Below the pieces are notes generated by a model. The model had not been told where the DNA came from. It did no database searches and was given only the letters and a program-made list of their open reading frames with translations. The translations under genes were made by a program, and so were the position numbers. From DASTRU01 sp035761045 (GTDB lineage: Bacteria; Pseudomonadota; Gammaproteobacteria; Burkholderiales; Burkholderiaceae_E), in contig DASTRU010000175.1 of NCBI GenBank assembly GCA_035761045.1, positions 1 to 18,061 of the forward strand: 18,061 nucleotides of DNA, read 5' to 3'. This document shows, piece after piece, positions 8,073 through 14,385 of this stretch (position 1 is its first letter; every line of letters starts with the position of its first letter).

Positions 8073-8131
8073 GCGGCCCTGGGAAAACGAAGGCGCGCCG
8101 GGTGTCACATTCCCGTGCGCGCCGGGGCCGG

Positions 8132-8137
8132 ATTCTA
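8132..8137 (-). promoter_or_regulatory. Candidate -10 element upstream of lepA
   Basis: The minus strand reads GGCTAGAATCCGG here, and TAGAAT is a good sigma-70-type -10 hexamer in the 96-base gap between mucD and lepA. No convincing TTGACA-like -35 lies 16-18 bases upstream. The same string, TAGAATCCG, appears in the acpP promoter candidate. It would let lepA-lepB and the genes beyond be transcribed apart from the sigma-E operon. Confidence 0.4.
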
Positions 8138-8168
8138 GCCGAAGCGCCCAAGTTTCCTGTTCGAGCGC

Positions 8169-9704
8169 TTACTTACCGTTGGGTCGAATCGTCACAAATT
8201 GCGCAGTATCGCCGCCACGACGCACGAGCAACACCGCGGGTTTGGACCGATCGAGCTTGGTGACCATGTCGTTGAATTGCTTCGCGTTCGCGACTTCCGC
8301 GTTGTTAACCGAAAGAATGACGTCGCCCGCGCGCAATCCGGCCCGTGCCGCGGCTCCTTCGGCCGATTCGACCAATACACCGCCACTCACACGCAAGTCG
8401 TGTCGACGCGCGGCGTTGAGATCGGTCACGACAAGCCCGAGGGCGTTGGATTCCGCTCCTGCCTTGGGTTTGTCGGGCGTCGTGCCACGCGTGCTCGCGG
8501 CCGCGCGTTCGGGATCGAGTTCCGCGACGGTGACGTTGAGGTCGCGAAGTTGACCTCGACGCCACACTTGTATCGTCGCGGACGTTCCCGGACGGGTATT
8601 GGCGACCGCACGACGCAACTCCGCCGCGCGATCAATCGCTCGGCCTTGCCACTTCAGCAAAATGTCGCCCGGTTCCACGCCGGCTTTCTCGGCTGGACCG
8701 CCCCGCTCTACTTGGCGGATCAACACGCCGGTTTGCTTGACGTTGAGCGTATCGGCGAGTTCCTTGCTCAAGTCTTCGATACCCACGCCGATACGGCCAC
8801 GCGTGACGCGCCCAACGGCGCGAAGCTGTTCGGTGACGCGCATGGCTTCGTCGATGGGGATCGCGAACGAGATGCCCATGAATCCGCCCGTGCGTGAATA
8901 AATCTGCGAGTTGATGCCGATCACCTCGCCCTTGAGGTTGATCAAGGGGCCGCCGGAATTCCCTGGATTCACGGCCACGTCGGTTTGGATGAACGGCACG
9001 AGGTCGCCCGTGTCACGTCCCTTGGCGCTGACGATGCCGGCCGTGACGGTGTTATCGAGACCGAACGGCGAGCCGATCGCGACCACCCATTGGCCAACCT
9101 TGACTTCGCCCACGTCGCCAATCGTGACCTTAGGCAAACTCGTCGCGTCGATCTTCACAATCGCCACGTCGCTGCGCTTGTCGGCGCCGATGATCTTGGC
9201 CTTGAACTCGCGCTTATCGGGCAAGGTGACGTACACATCGTCGGCGCCTTGAACGACGTGCGCGTTGGTCATAACGTAGCCGTCGGCCGAAATGATGAAG
9301 CCCGAGCCAACGCCACGCGGCACTTCTTGCTCCTGCGGCGCGTCGCCGCCGCGTCTGGGCGCTTGCCGTGGGTTCGGCTGTTGCGGCGGGAAAAATCGCC
9401 GGAAGAAGTCGTATAGCGGATCGTTCTCGTCGAGATCCGGCATGTTGGGGAACGGACTGTTACGGCTTGCGGTGTCTTGCCGAATACGCTCTGTCGTGCG
9501 GATATTGACGACGGCCGGGCCGACGCGATCGACCAATTCAGTGAAATCCGGCAACGCGCGCGACGGCGCGGCGGTAACGGGCTGAGCGATGGCGGGCGAT
9601 GCGACCATGCCCATCGCGCACCCAAGTCCTAAGGCGACGACGGCCAACGCGCGACGAGTGGTGCCGCTCACGAGGAGAGGTGCATCTTGCATATCGTTTC
9701 TCAT
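8169..9704 (-). CDS. mucD: Periplasmic serine protease MucD/DegP
   Basis: This is a DegP/HtrA-family protease and chaperone that removes misfolded envelope proteins. Numbering from ATG 9704, it has a signal peptide (about 1-40, cleavage likely after ASPAIA). A trypsin-like domain carries His149 in TNAHVV, Asp179 in KRSDVAIVKID and Ser250 in NPGNSGGPL. Two PDZ domains lie at about 300-395 and 415-511. A long proline/arginine-rich LA loop (about 80-128) precedes the protease core. The start at 9704 overlaps the rseB stop as TAATG. Met5 (9692), preceded by GAGA, is an alternative that gives a shorter signal peptide. An upstream in-frame extension into rseB to 9800 is not credible. Its position after rseB is the usual rpoE-mucABD-type layout, so MucD probably acts downstream of sigma-E. 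Confidence 0.95.
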   Translation of the reverse strand: MRNDMQDAPLLVSGTTRRALAVVALGLGCAMGMVASPAIAQPVTAAPSRALPDFTELVDRVGPAVVNIRTTERIRQDTASRNSPFPNMPDLDENDPLYDFFRRFFPPQQPNPRQAPRRGGDAPQEQEVPRGVGSGFIISADGYVMTNAHVVQGADDVYVTLPDKREFKAKIIGADKRSDVAIVKIDATSLPKVTIGDVGEVKVGQWVVAIGSPFGLDNTVTAGIVSAKGRDTGDLVPFIQTDVAVNPGNSGGPLINLKGEVIGINSQIYSRTGGFMGISFAIPIDEAMRVTEQLRAVGRVTRGRIGVGIEDLSKELADTLNVKQTGVLIRQVERGGPAEKAGVEPGDILLKWQGRAIDRAAELRRAVANTRPGTSATIQVWRRGQLRDLNVTVAELDPERAAASTRGTTPDKPKAGAESNALGLVVTDLNAARRHDLRVSGGVLVESAEGAAARAGLRAGDVILSVNNAEVANAKQFNDMVTKLDRSKPAVLLVRRGGDTAQFVTIRPNGK

Positions 9705-10693
9705 TAGGGTTTGACGGAGGGAGGATTGCGAATTTCCACGGCGCCGGCGAAGGCGCGAATCGAAGCCATCGGCGCCTCGCCTAGTACCGTGATGAGCCAT
9801 TCGTTATGACGGCGGCTCAGCATGTTGAGCGAGCCGCGATTGGCGACGATTTCAGCGACCGGTTTGCCTTCGCGCCACGGTTCGATGAACACCGATATGG
9901 CGGCTAGTCCATCGCTGAACACGAACTGCCCCACATCGTGTTGGCCCGCGACGGCACGCTTGACCTCGCGCGTCTTTTCAAATCCCGGCACCGCTGAATT
10001 GACCGACCATCGTGTCAGCGCTTGCGTCGTCGCGCTGGCGTGCTCGACGCGCCAGCCTTGCGTGTCCCAACTTGGCTTTAGGGCATTGCGATCGATGGGG
10101 CCGCCAATGCGTAGCTCGGTGAAGGCGATTTGCTCGACGATCTGCGAACGTTCATCCATCGTTTGCGCCTTGACGAGCAAGCCGGTTTGACGATCGACCC
10201 ACAGCCGATAACCGAACCGCATCTTGTCGCGCGGGCCCAGCGTCAGTACGTCGGTATCAAGACCCGCCACGCGTTCGCTTCCAACGCGTTTAACGTCGTA
10301 GTACTGCGCGATTTTTTGTGGAGTTGCTTGCAGCAATGCGGGAAACGCATCGCGCTGCGCCCCTCGCTCGACCAATACCGTGCGGCTGTCGGGCATCAGG
10401 CAACGCGTTTCGTCGCCTTGCCGAAATACTTCGCGCGGCGTGCCATCGAGAACTTCGAGCTTCTCGCGCGCGCCGTCGGGTTCCACTACGTGCACGACGC
10501 GCGAGGCCTGCACCGCTCCGCCTTGTTGATAAACGAACACGCCGGTGTATTCGAGTTTATCGGCGGCGGTTTGTAGTTTTTGAAGCCACTGTTGAGCCGT
10601 CGGTGCATCGCTTGCCCACGACGCGGTGTGCAGGATGACCATCAACCATCCGGCCGCAACCCACGTGCCGGTTCTCACCCCCTTCCCTCTCAT
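9704..10693 (-). CDS. rseB: Sigma-E regulatory protein RseB (MucB)
   Basis: RseB is a periplasmic protein that binds the anti-sigma factor RseA and protects it from the first regulatory cleavage. Mislocalised lipopolysaccharide or outer-membrane proteins release it. The product is 329 residues. It has a signal peptide (about 1-28, hydrophobic WVAAGWLMVIL, cleavage near ASWAS) and a large N-terminal domain that starts with LEYTGVFVYQQGG, related to lipid-binding LolA/LolB folds. A smaller C-terminal domain follows, ending near AGAVEIRNPPSVKP. The ATG at 10693 overlaps the rseA stop (ATGA). The frame stays open upstream to 10966, but that part lies inside rseA and has no family resemblance. Confidence comes both from sequence and from the rpoE-rseA-rseB-mucD order. 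Confidence 0.94.
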   Translation of the reverse strand: MRGKGVRTGTWVAAGWLMVILHTASWASDAPTAQQWLQKLQTAADKLEYTGVFVYQQGGAVQASRVVHVVEPDGAREKLEVLDGTPREVFRQGDETRCLMPDSRTVLVERGAQRDAFPALLQATPQKIAQYYDVKRVGSERVAGLDTDVLTLGPRDKMRFGYRLWVDRQTGLLVKAQTMDERSQIVEQIAFTELRIGGPIDRNALKPSWDTQGWRVEHASATTQALTRWSVNSAVPGFEKTREVKRAVAGQHDVGQFVFSDGLAAISVFIEPWREGKPVAEIVANRGSLNMLSRRHNEWLITVLGEAPMASIRAFAGAVEIRNPPSVKP

Positions 10694-11232
10694 CGCTTGC
10701 TCGCAGTGTTGTCGGCGTATGGAGAGCGGTCGAACGATGCCGCCTTGACGTACGGCGCCACGCCCTGCATTCGCGTTGAGGGAGCGTATTGCTGATGCGC
10801 GAATAAGTACTCGTGCAATGTCGGAGGAAGCGGCGCGGCCGCTTGCACGGGGGCCGTGGCTGGAGCGGATTGGAAAAGCGTGGGTAGCGCGATCCAAGAT
10901 ACCGTCGCCACCGCGGCGGCGATCGCCACGGCGGGCGCGCCGTATTGCCTCCACGCTTTTCGCCAACGTCTTGCGGGAGACGGTTCCGCGCGCAACGGCG
11001 CAGGTGGGAAATGAATCGGCTCTTGCTCCAAGGCTTTTGCCATTCGACTCGCGAACGCTTGGTCGTCCAACGACGTAGCGCCGAGCCTAAGTGCGTCGCC
11101 GATTGCTTGATAAGTCAGCCAACGGTCTCGTTCGAAAGGGTCGTCTAGCAAACGATCGATTGTTCGATGCGCATCGTCGCGCTCGAGCTCGCCATCGACG
11201 AGTGACGAAAGCTTCATCGGGTCCACAGCCAT
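10690..11232 (-). CDS. rseA: Anti-sigma-E factor RseA (MucA)
   Basis: RseA is a single-pass inner-membrane protein that holds sigma-E inactive until it is cut by regulated proteolysis. The cytoplasmic anti-sigma domain covers about residues 5-70 (KLSSLVDGELERDDAHRTID, then RDRWLTYQAIGDALR). One membrane segment lies at about 98-120, followed by a periplasmic tail of 60 residues. The tail contains LHEYLFAHQQYAPSTRMQGV (139-158), which I recall as conserved in betaproteobacterial RseA and which may bind RseB. I chose ATG 11232 because AAGGA at 11240-11244 sits 7 bases upstream. A GTG at 11277 would add 15 unlikely residues. It lies 51 bases after rpoE and overlaps rseB by ATGA. Confidence 0.93.
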   Translation of the reverse strand: MAVDPMKLSSLVDGELERDDAHRTIDRLLDDPFERDRWLTYQAIGDALRLGATSLDDQAFASRMAKALEQEPIHFPPAPLRAEPSPARRWRKAWRQYGAPAVAIAAAVATVSWIALPTLFQSAPATAPVQAAAPLPPTLHEYLFAHQQYAPSTRMQGVAPYVKAASFDRSPYADNTASKR

Positions 11233-11239
11233 ACGCGTT

Positions 11240-11244
11240 TCCTT
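11240..11244 (-). promoter_or_regulatory. Shine-Dalgarno site that decides the rseA start
   Basis: The minus strand reads CCAAGGAAACGCGTATG. AAGGA ends 7 bases before ATG 11232, good spacing, whereas the upstream GTG at 11277 has nothing comparable. This supports a 180-residue RseA. Confidence 0.7.
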
Positions 11245-11283
11245 GGTACTACGTAACGTGTTTTCGTTGTCCCGCACCGGGTG

Positions 11284-11889
11284 CTACCAGCGGCGGTCCT
11301 TAGGCGTATCGAGCAACGGCCGCAAGCGCTCCGAAATGGCCTCGCGGGCACGGAAGATGCGCGAACGTACCGTTCCAATGGGGCAATTCATCGCTGCCGC
11401 GATCTCCTCGTAACTCAGACCTTCGATCTCGCGCAGCGTGATTGCCGTCCTAAGTTCCGCCGGCAAATCCGCCATTGCACGATTCACCGTATCGGCCACC
11501 TGTTTCGTCATCAACAACGATTCTGGCGTACTGATATCCCTTAGTTGGTCCGCCTCGTCGAAAGTTTCCGCTTCCTCGGGATTGCTTTCAGTTCGCGTTG
11601 GGGCACGTCGGCCTTGCGATACCAGGTGATTCTTGGCGGTGTTGACGGCGATTCGATACAGCCATGTGTAGAACGCAGAGTCGCCACGAAACTGCGGTAA
11701 GGCACGATACGCCTTAATAAACGCCTCTTGCGTGATGTCTTCGATTTCGACAGGGTCGCGAATTAGGCGCGACAGTAGGCGATGCACCTTGCGTTGGTAC
11801 TTCAGCACAAGAAGTTCGAAGGCGTTTTTCTCGCCCCGTTGCACGCGTTCGATCAGGGCTTGATCAATCGCGCGATCTCCCACCGCCAC
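11284..11889 (-). CDS. rpoE: ECF sigma factor RpoE (sigma-E, AlgU/AlgT type)
   Basis: RpoE directs RNA polymerase to envelope-stress promoters and is held inactive by RseA, encoded next. Region 2 is clear (FELLVLKYQRKVHRLLSRL, DPVEIEDITQEAFIKAYRAL, FYTWLYRIAVNTAKN). Region 4 is also clear (LPAELRTAITLREIEGLS, then IGTVRSRIFRAREAI). The start is the difficulty. Known relatives have about 199 residues beginning M-S/G-D-R-x-x-D-Q, which here corresponds to a GTG at 11883. Another GTG at 11889 has GAGG 8 bases upstream (11898-11901), and I use it, giving 202 residues. The frame is open back to 12153 (GTG), with an ATG at 12114, so the protein could be up to 289 residues long. That part is listed separately. 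Confidence 0.95.
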   Translation of the reverse strand: MAVGDRAIDQALIERVQRGEKNAFELLVLKYQRKVHRLLSRLIRDPVEIEDITQEAFIKAYRALPQFRGDSAFYTWLYRIAVNTAKNHLVSQGRRAPTRTESNPEEAETFDEADQLRDISTPESLLMTKQVADTVNRAMADLPAELRTAITLREIEGLSYEEIAAAMNCPIGTVRSRIFRAREAISERLRPLLDTPKDRRW

Positions 11890-12153
11890 GTTTGCGGCCT
11901 CGCTTTCCTCGACGGCGTTTAATTCTCCAACCTGGAGATTGTCTGTGGATTGCTCGAGGTTGTCGTTGGCAACGGCTGAATTTTCCTCGGGATTGGGCGT
12001 AAGGTGCGTGACATTGTCATCGCTAGACGATGAGCGACCACCGAGGGCTTGCATCGGTCTTGTATCAGTCAATGATTGAATCCACCCGGAGGGGATTGGT
12101 TTATTTGTGTCCATCGCCTCGTTGGATAGATGCCGCTCGTGATTAAGAAGCAC
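11890..12153 (-). other. Open in-frame extension upstream of conserved rpoE
   Basis: This 264-base stretch has no stop in the rpoE frame and would add 88 residues to sigma-E. The predicted peptide is polar and acidic, rich in Asn, Ser, Asp and Glu, with no recognisable domain and probably disordered. By my hand count from ATG 12114, GC is about 58%, 45% and 59% at codon positions 1, 2 and 3. The low second position resembles coding sequence, but rare codons such as AGA, CTA and TTA occur. None of the upstream starts (GTG 12153, ATG 12114, ATG 12054) has a well-spaced Shine-Dalgarno sequence. A small hairpin (11924-11929 with 11933-11938) lies about 35 bases before the GTG at 11889. It is either an N-terminal extension or an untranslated leader; I cannot decide. 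Confidence 0.4.
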
Positions 12154-12187
12154 CTTTCACAGCTCGACCAGTTTGGCATCAAGTGTA

Positions 12188-12655
12188 CTAAGCCTGACCT
12201 GACTCCTTAAAACGCCTTTCTTGGCGCGATCCATGCATGCTCCAGCGCGCATAAATCAACCAACGCCGCCACGCTTGCGCATCCCGAGTACTGCCGGGGC
12301 CGACGACGATTGGTCGTGTGCCTACTTGCAAACCCATCCAATTCCCCGCGCACCACATGATGCGGGCGGATTGGTTGGAAAAGACACAGCAACAACCGCC
12401 ATCGGTCTGAACGCGCAGTACATAGCGCGCGCGCGTAGCCGAGTAAATCTGGCGCATCGACCATACCGTGGCGAATACGAGAACGAGTCCGAGCGCGATT
12501 AGCGTTGATCGCTTGAATTCGTCCGCATACCCGACGAGCACCGCGGCGCTACCTGACACCCCCGCAAGCCCTAGGCCCGATAAACCAACCGCGAGCATTG
12601 GCGCGAATCGAAGTTCGACTTCAAACGAGGATTGCCGATGATCCTTAAGCGTCAT
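12188..12655 (-). CDS. Small two-helix membrane protein, YgfX-like layout
   Basis: I do not firmly recognise this 155-residue protein. Residues 1-16 are polar. Two hydrophobic helices follow (about 18-44 and 49-67). After that comes a mainly beta, probably cytoplasmic part (about 75-120) and a basic end with AWRRWLIYARW. Two adjacent helices, then a small beta domain, then a basic Arg/Trp-rich end resembles the YgfX/CptA family, but the match is by layout rather than by a diagnostic motif. Three consecutive cysteines occur in GGCCCVF. It starts 27 bases after fabF, behind a hairpin, with GGGG 5 bases before the ATG. It ends 34 bases before the open rpoE frame. A hypothetical gene between fabF and rpoE is, as I recall, common in Betaproteobacteria. 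Confidence 0.7.
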   Translation of the reverse strand: MTLKDHRQSSFEVELRFAPMLAVGLSGLGLAGVSGSAAVLVGYADEFKRSTLIALGLVLVFATVWSMRQIYSATRARYVLRVQTDGGCCCVFSNQSARIMWCAGNWMGLQVGTRPIVVGPGSTRDAQAWRRWLIYARWSMHGSRQERRFKESGQA

Positions 12656-12662
12656 GCATTCC

Positions 12663-12679
12663 CCACCGTTTCGCGGTGG
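12663..12679 (-). promoter_or_regulatory. Hairpin between fabF and the YgfX-like gene
   Basis: On the minus strand CCACCG and CGGTGG form a 6-bp GC-rich stem with the loop CGAAA. It starts 3 bases after the fabF stop and is followed by GGGGAATGC and the next ATG, with no T run. It is therefore not a classical terminator. It could reduce or couple translation of the downstream gene. Confidence 0.45.
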
Positions 12680-12682
12680 TGG

Positions 12683-13918
12683 TTATGGGCGCTTGAATAC
12701 CAATGTGCCGTTCGTTCCGCCAAACCCAAAATTATTTTTAACGGCGATGTCGATTCGCATATCGCGCGCTGCGTTGGCGCAATAGTCGAGATCGCATTCC
12801 GGATCCTGCTCGAAGATATTGATGGTCGGTGGCGATACTTGGTGATGAATGGCCAATACCGAGAACACCGATTCGATGCCGCCGGCTCCGCCCAATAAAT
12901 GCCCGGTCATCGACTTGGTCGAGTTCACCACGAGCTTTTTCGCCACGTCCACGCCAAACGCCGCTTTGATCGCGTTGGTTTCGTTGACGTCGCCCAAGGG
13001 CGTCGATGTTCCATGCGCGTTCAGATACTGCACCTCGTCAACGTTGACCTTGGCATTGCGCAAGGCGTTGACCATCGCGCGACGCGGACCGTCGGTATTG
13101 GGTGCGGTCATGTGAAAGGCGTCCGCGCTCATGCCATAGCCCGCGACTTCGGCGTAGATCTTTGCGCCGCGCGCTTTCGCATGTTCGTACTCTTCGAGCA
13201 CGAGCACGCCCGCGCCCTCGCCCAACACAAACCCGTCGCGATCCTTATCCCAAGGACGCGAGGCGGTGGCGGGGTCATCGTTGCGTTGGGAAAGCGCGCG
13301 CGCTGCCGCGAATCCGCCAATACCCAAGGGACTTACCGTGGACTCGGCGCCGCCCGCCAGCATCACGTCGGCATCGCCGTACTCGATCATGCGAGAGGCT
13401 TCGCCGATCGAGTGCAGCCCAGTGGTGCAAGCGGTGACGATCGCGATGTTCGGACCCTTAAGTCCGTAACGAATGCTTAAGTGCCCCGAGATCATGTTGA
13501 TGATCGAACCCGGCACGAAGAACGGCGAAATACGCCGCGGCCCGCGTTCGATCAAATCCTTGTGGTTATGTTCGATCATCGGCAAGCCGCCGATGCCCGA
13601 GCCCACGAGCACGCCGATGCGTTCGGCGTTCGCTTCGTTGGCTTCAAGACCGCTGTCTTCCCACGCTTGAATACCAGCGGCAAGGCCGTAATGGATAAAC
13701 GTATCCATGTGACGTGCCTCTTTGGTCGGTATGTATCGCTCGACTTCGAAGTCTTTAACTTCGCCAGCGAAACGCGTGGACAACGCACTCGCATCGAATT
13801 TAGTGACGGGGCCGATACCGGTACGACCCGCAAGCAAATTGCTCCAGGCGGTATCCACGGTATTTCCAACGGGGCTGATAAGCCCGAGTCCAGTAACAAC
13901 GACGCGGCGACGAGTCAT
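12683..13918 (-). CDS. fabF: Beta-ketoacyl-ACP synthase II FabF
   Basis: FabF condenses malonyl-ACP with a growing acyl-ACP in each elongation round of fatty acid synthesis, and in many bacteria adjusts unsaturated chain length with temperature. The thiolase-fold Cys-His-His triad is complete: Cys164 in TACTTGLHS, His302 in LNAHGTSTPLGD and His340 in KSMTGHLLGGAGG. The length of 411 residues is standard. The start is ATG 13918, the only reasonable Met before VVVTGLGLISPVG. No clear Shine-Dalgarno sequence precedes it. It lies 111 bases after acpP across a strong hairpin (13975-14006), and 27 bases before the small membrane protein gene. The acpP-fabF pairing is standard in proteobacteria. Confidence 0.98.
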   Translation of the reverse strand: MTRRRVVVTGLGLISPVGNTVDTAWSNLLAGRTGIGPVTKFDASALSTRFAGEVKDFEVERYIPTKEARHMDTFIHYGLAAGIQAWEDSGLEANEANAERIGVLVGSGIGGLPMIEHNHKDLIERGPRRISPFFVPGSIINMISGHLSIRYGLKGPNIAIVTACTTGLHSIGEASRMIEYGDADVMLAGGAESTVSPLGIGGFAAARALSQRNDDPATASRPWDKDRDGFVLGEGAGVLVLEEYEHAKARGAKIYAEVAGYGMSADAFHMTAPNTDGPRRAMVNALRNAKVNVDEVQYLNAHGTSTPLGDVNETNAIKAAFGVDVAKKLVVNSTKSMTGHLLGGAGGIESVFSVLAIHHQVSPPTINIFEQDPECDLDYCANAARDMRIDIAVKNNFGFGGTNGTLVFKRP

Positions 13919-13974
13919 GAAAATGGTGAAACTTGAAAAGTGATTGGCCCGATGGTCAACGCCATAAGCGACAC

Positions 13975-14006
13975 GCGCCGCTCAACTGCATGGTCAAGCG
14001 GCGCGA
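13975..14006 (-). promoter_or_regulatory. Strong hairpin in the acpP-fabF gap
   Basis: CGCGCCGCT (13975-13983) pairs perfectly with AGCGGCGCG (13998-14006). The stem can extend three more pairs inward with wobbles, leaving an 8-nt loop. No T run follows on the minus strand, so it is unlikely to be an efficient intrinsic terminator. It sits 23 bases past the acpP stop and may protect the 3' end of a short acpP message or be a processing site. Confidence 0.6.
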
Positions 14007-14029
14007 GGACGGCGATGAGCAACGATTCC

Positions 14030-14269
14030 TTAGGCCTTTTTATGGCCTTTTACGTAATCAATCGCTTGTTGCACGGTTGTGATCTTCTCAGCTTCTTCGT
14101 CGGGAATCTCGGTTTCGAAGGCGTCTTCGAGCGCCATCACGAGTTCAACCGTATCTAGCGAGTCCGCGCCAAGATCGTCAACGAAAGAAGATTCGTTTTT
14201 GATATCCGCTTCGTTAACGCCAAGCTGTTCGGCAACGATCTTCTTTACGCGGGCTTCGATGTCGTCCAT
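14030..14269 (-). CDS. acpP: Acyl carrier protein AcpP
   Basis: AcpP is the small acidic carrier that holds growing acyl chains on a phosphopantetheine arm. It serves FabD, FabH, FabG and FabF and passes finished chains to PlsX, all encoded around it. The four-helix protein is 79 residues. Ser37 in GADSLDTVELVMALE (34-48) is the attachment site loaded by AcpS, whose gene lies near the far end of the window. The start is secure: GAGGAG at 14275-14280 lies 5 bases before the ATG, the strongest Shine-Dalgarno sequence seen here. A 116-base gap upstream contains a candidate promoter and a strong hairpin follows, both consistent with separate high expression of this abundant protein. Confidence 0.99.
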   Translation of the reverse strand: MDDIEARVKKIVAEQLGVNEADIKNESSFVDDLGADSLDTVELVMALEDAFETEIPDEEAEKITTVQQAIDYVKGHKKA

Positions 14270-14274
14270 GAATT

Positions 14275-14280
14275 CTCCTC
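14275..14280 (-). promoter_or_regulatory. Strong ribosome binding site of acpP
   Basis: GAGGAG on the minus strand, 5 bases before the acpP ATG. It is the best match to the anti-Shine-Dalgarno sequence in the window and stands out because fabH, fabD and fabF have no clear site. Confidence 0.8.
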
Positions 14281-14326
14281 GGAGGTTGGAAACCTTATGT
14301 TGTCTAAAGTGGCTTCCGCGCGGCGG

Positions 14327-14335
14327 ATTCTACCA
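14327..14335 (-). promoter_or_regulatory. Candidate extended -10 promoter of acpP
   Basis: The minus strand reads TGGTAGAATCC, an extended -10 (TGnTAGAAT), 58 bases before the acpP ATG in the 116-base gap after fabG. No good -35 hexamer is present at 16-18 bases, but extended -10 promoters can work without one. Just upstream (14346-14361) AAGGCC occurs twice, three bases apart. Separate transcription of acpP is known in other proteobacteria. Confidence 0.5.
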
Positions 14336-14385
14336 GCGCGCGGATGGGCCTTATTGGCCTTGTCGCGTTCGTGAAACGACGCGCA

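Noticed and set aside
8073..8108. Upstream GTG start adding 12 residues to LepA
   Set aside because: The ATG at 8072 gives the canonical LepA N-terminus and length; the extra residues have no family match.
9705..9800. N-terminal extension of mucD into rseB
   Set aside because: It would hide the signal peptide behind an Arg-rich stretch encoded within rseB; starts at 9704 or 9692 fit far better.
10694..10966. Long in-frame extension of rseB into rseA
   Set aside because: It lies inside rseA in another frame, has an Arg-rich shadow-like composition, and ATG 10693 gives a proper signal peptide and an ATGA junction.
12154..12200. Sigma-E autoregulatory promoter upstream of rpoE
   Set aside because: A CAAACTG string is vaguely like a sigma-E -35, but no matching -10 lies at the correct spacing.
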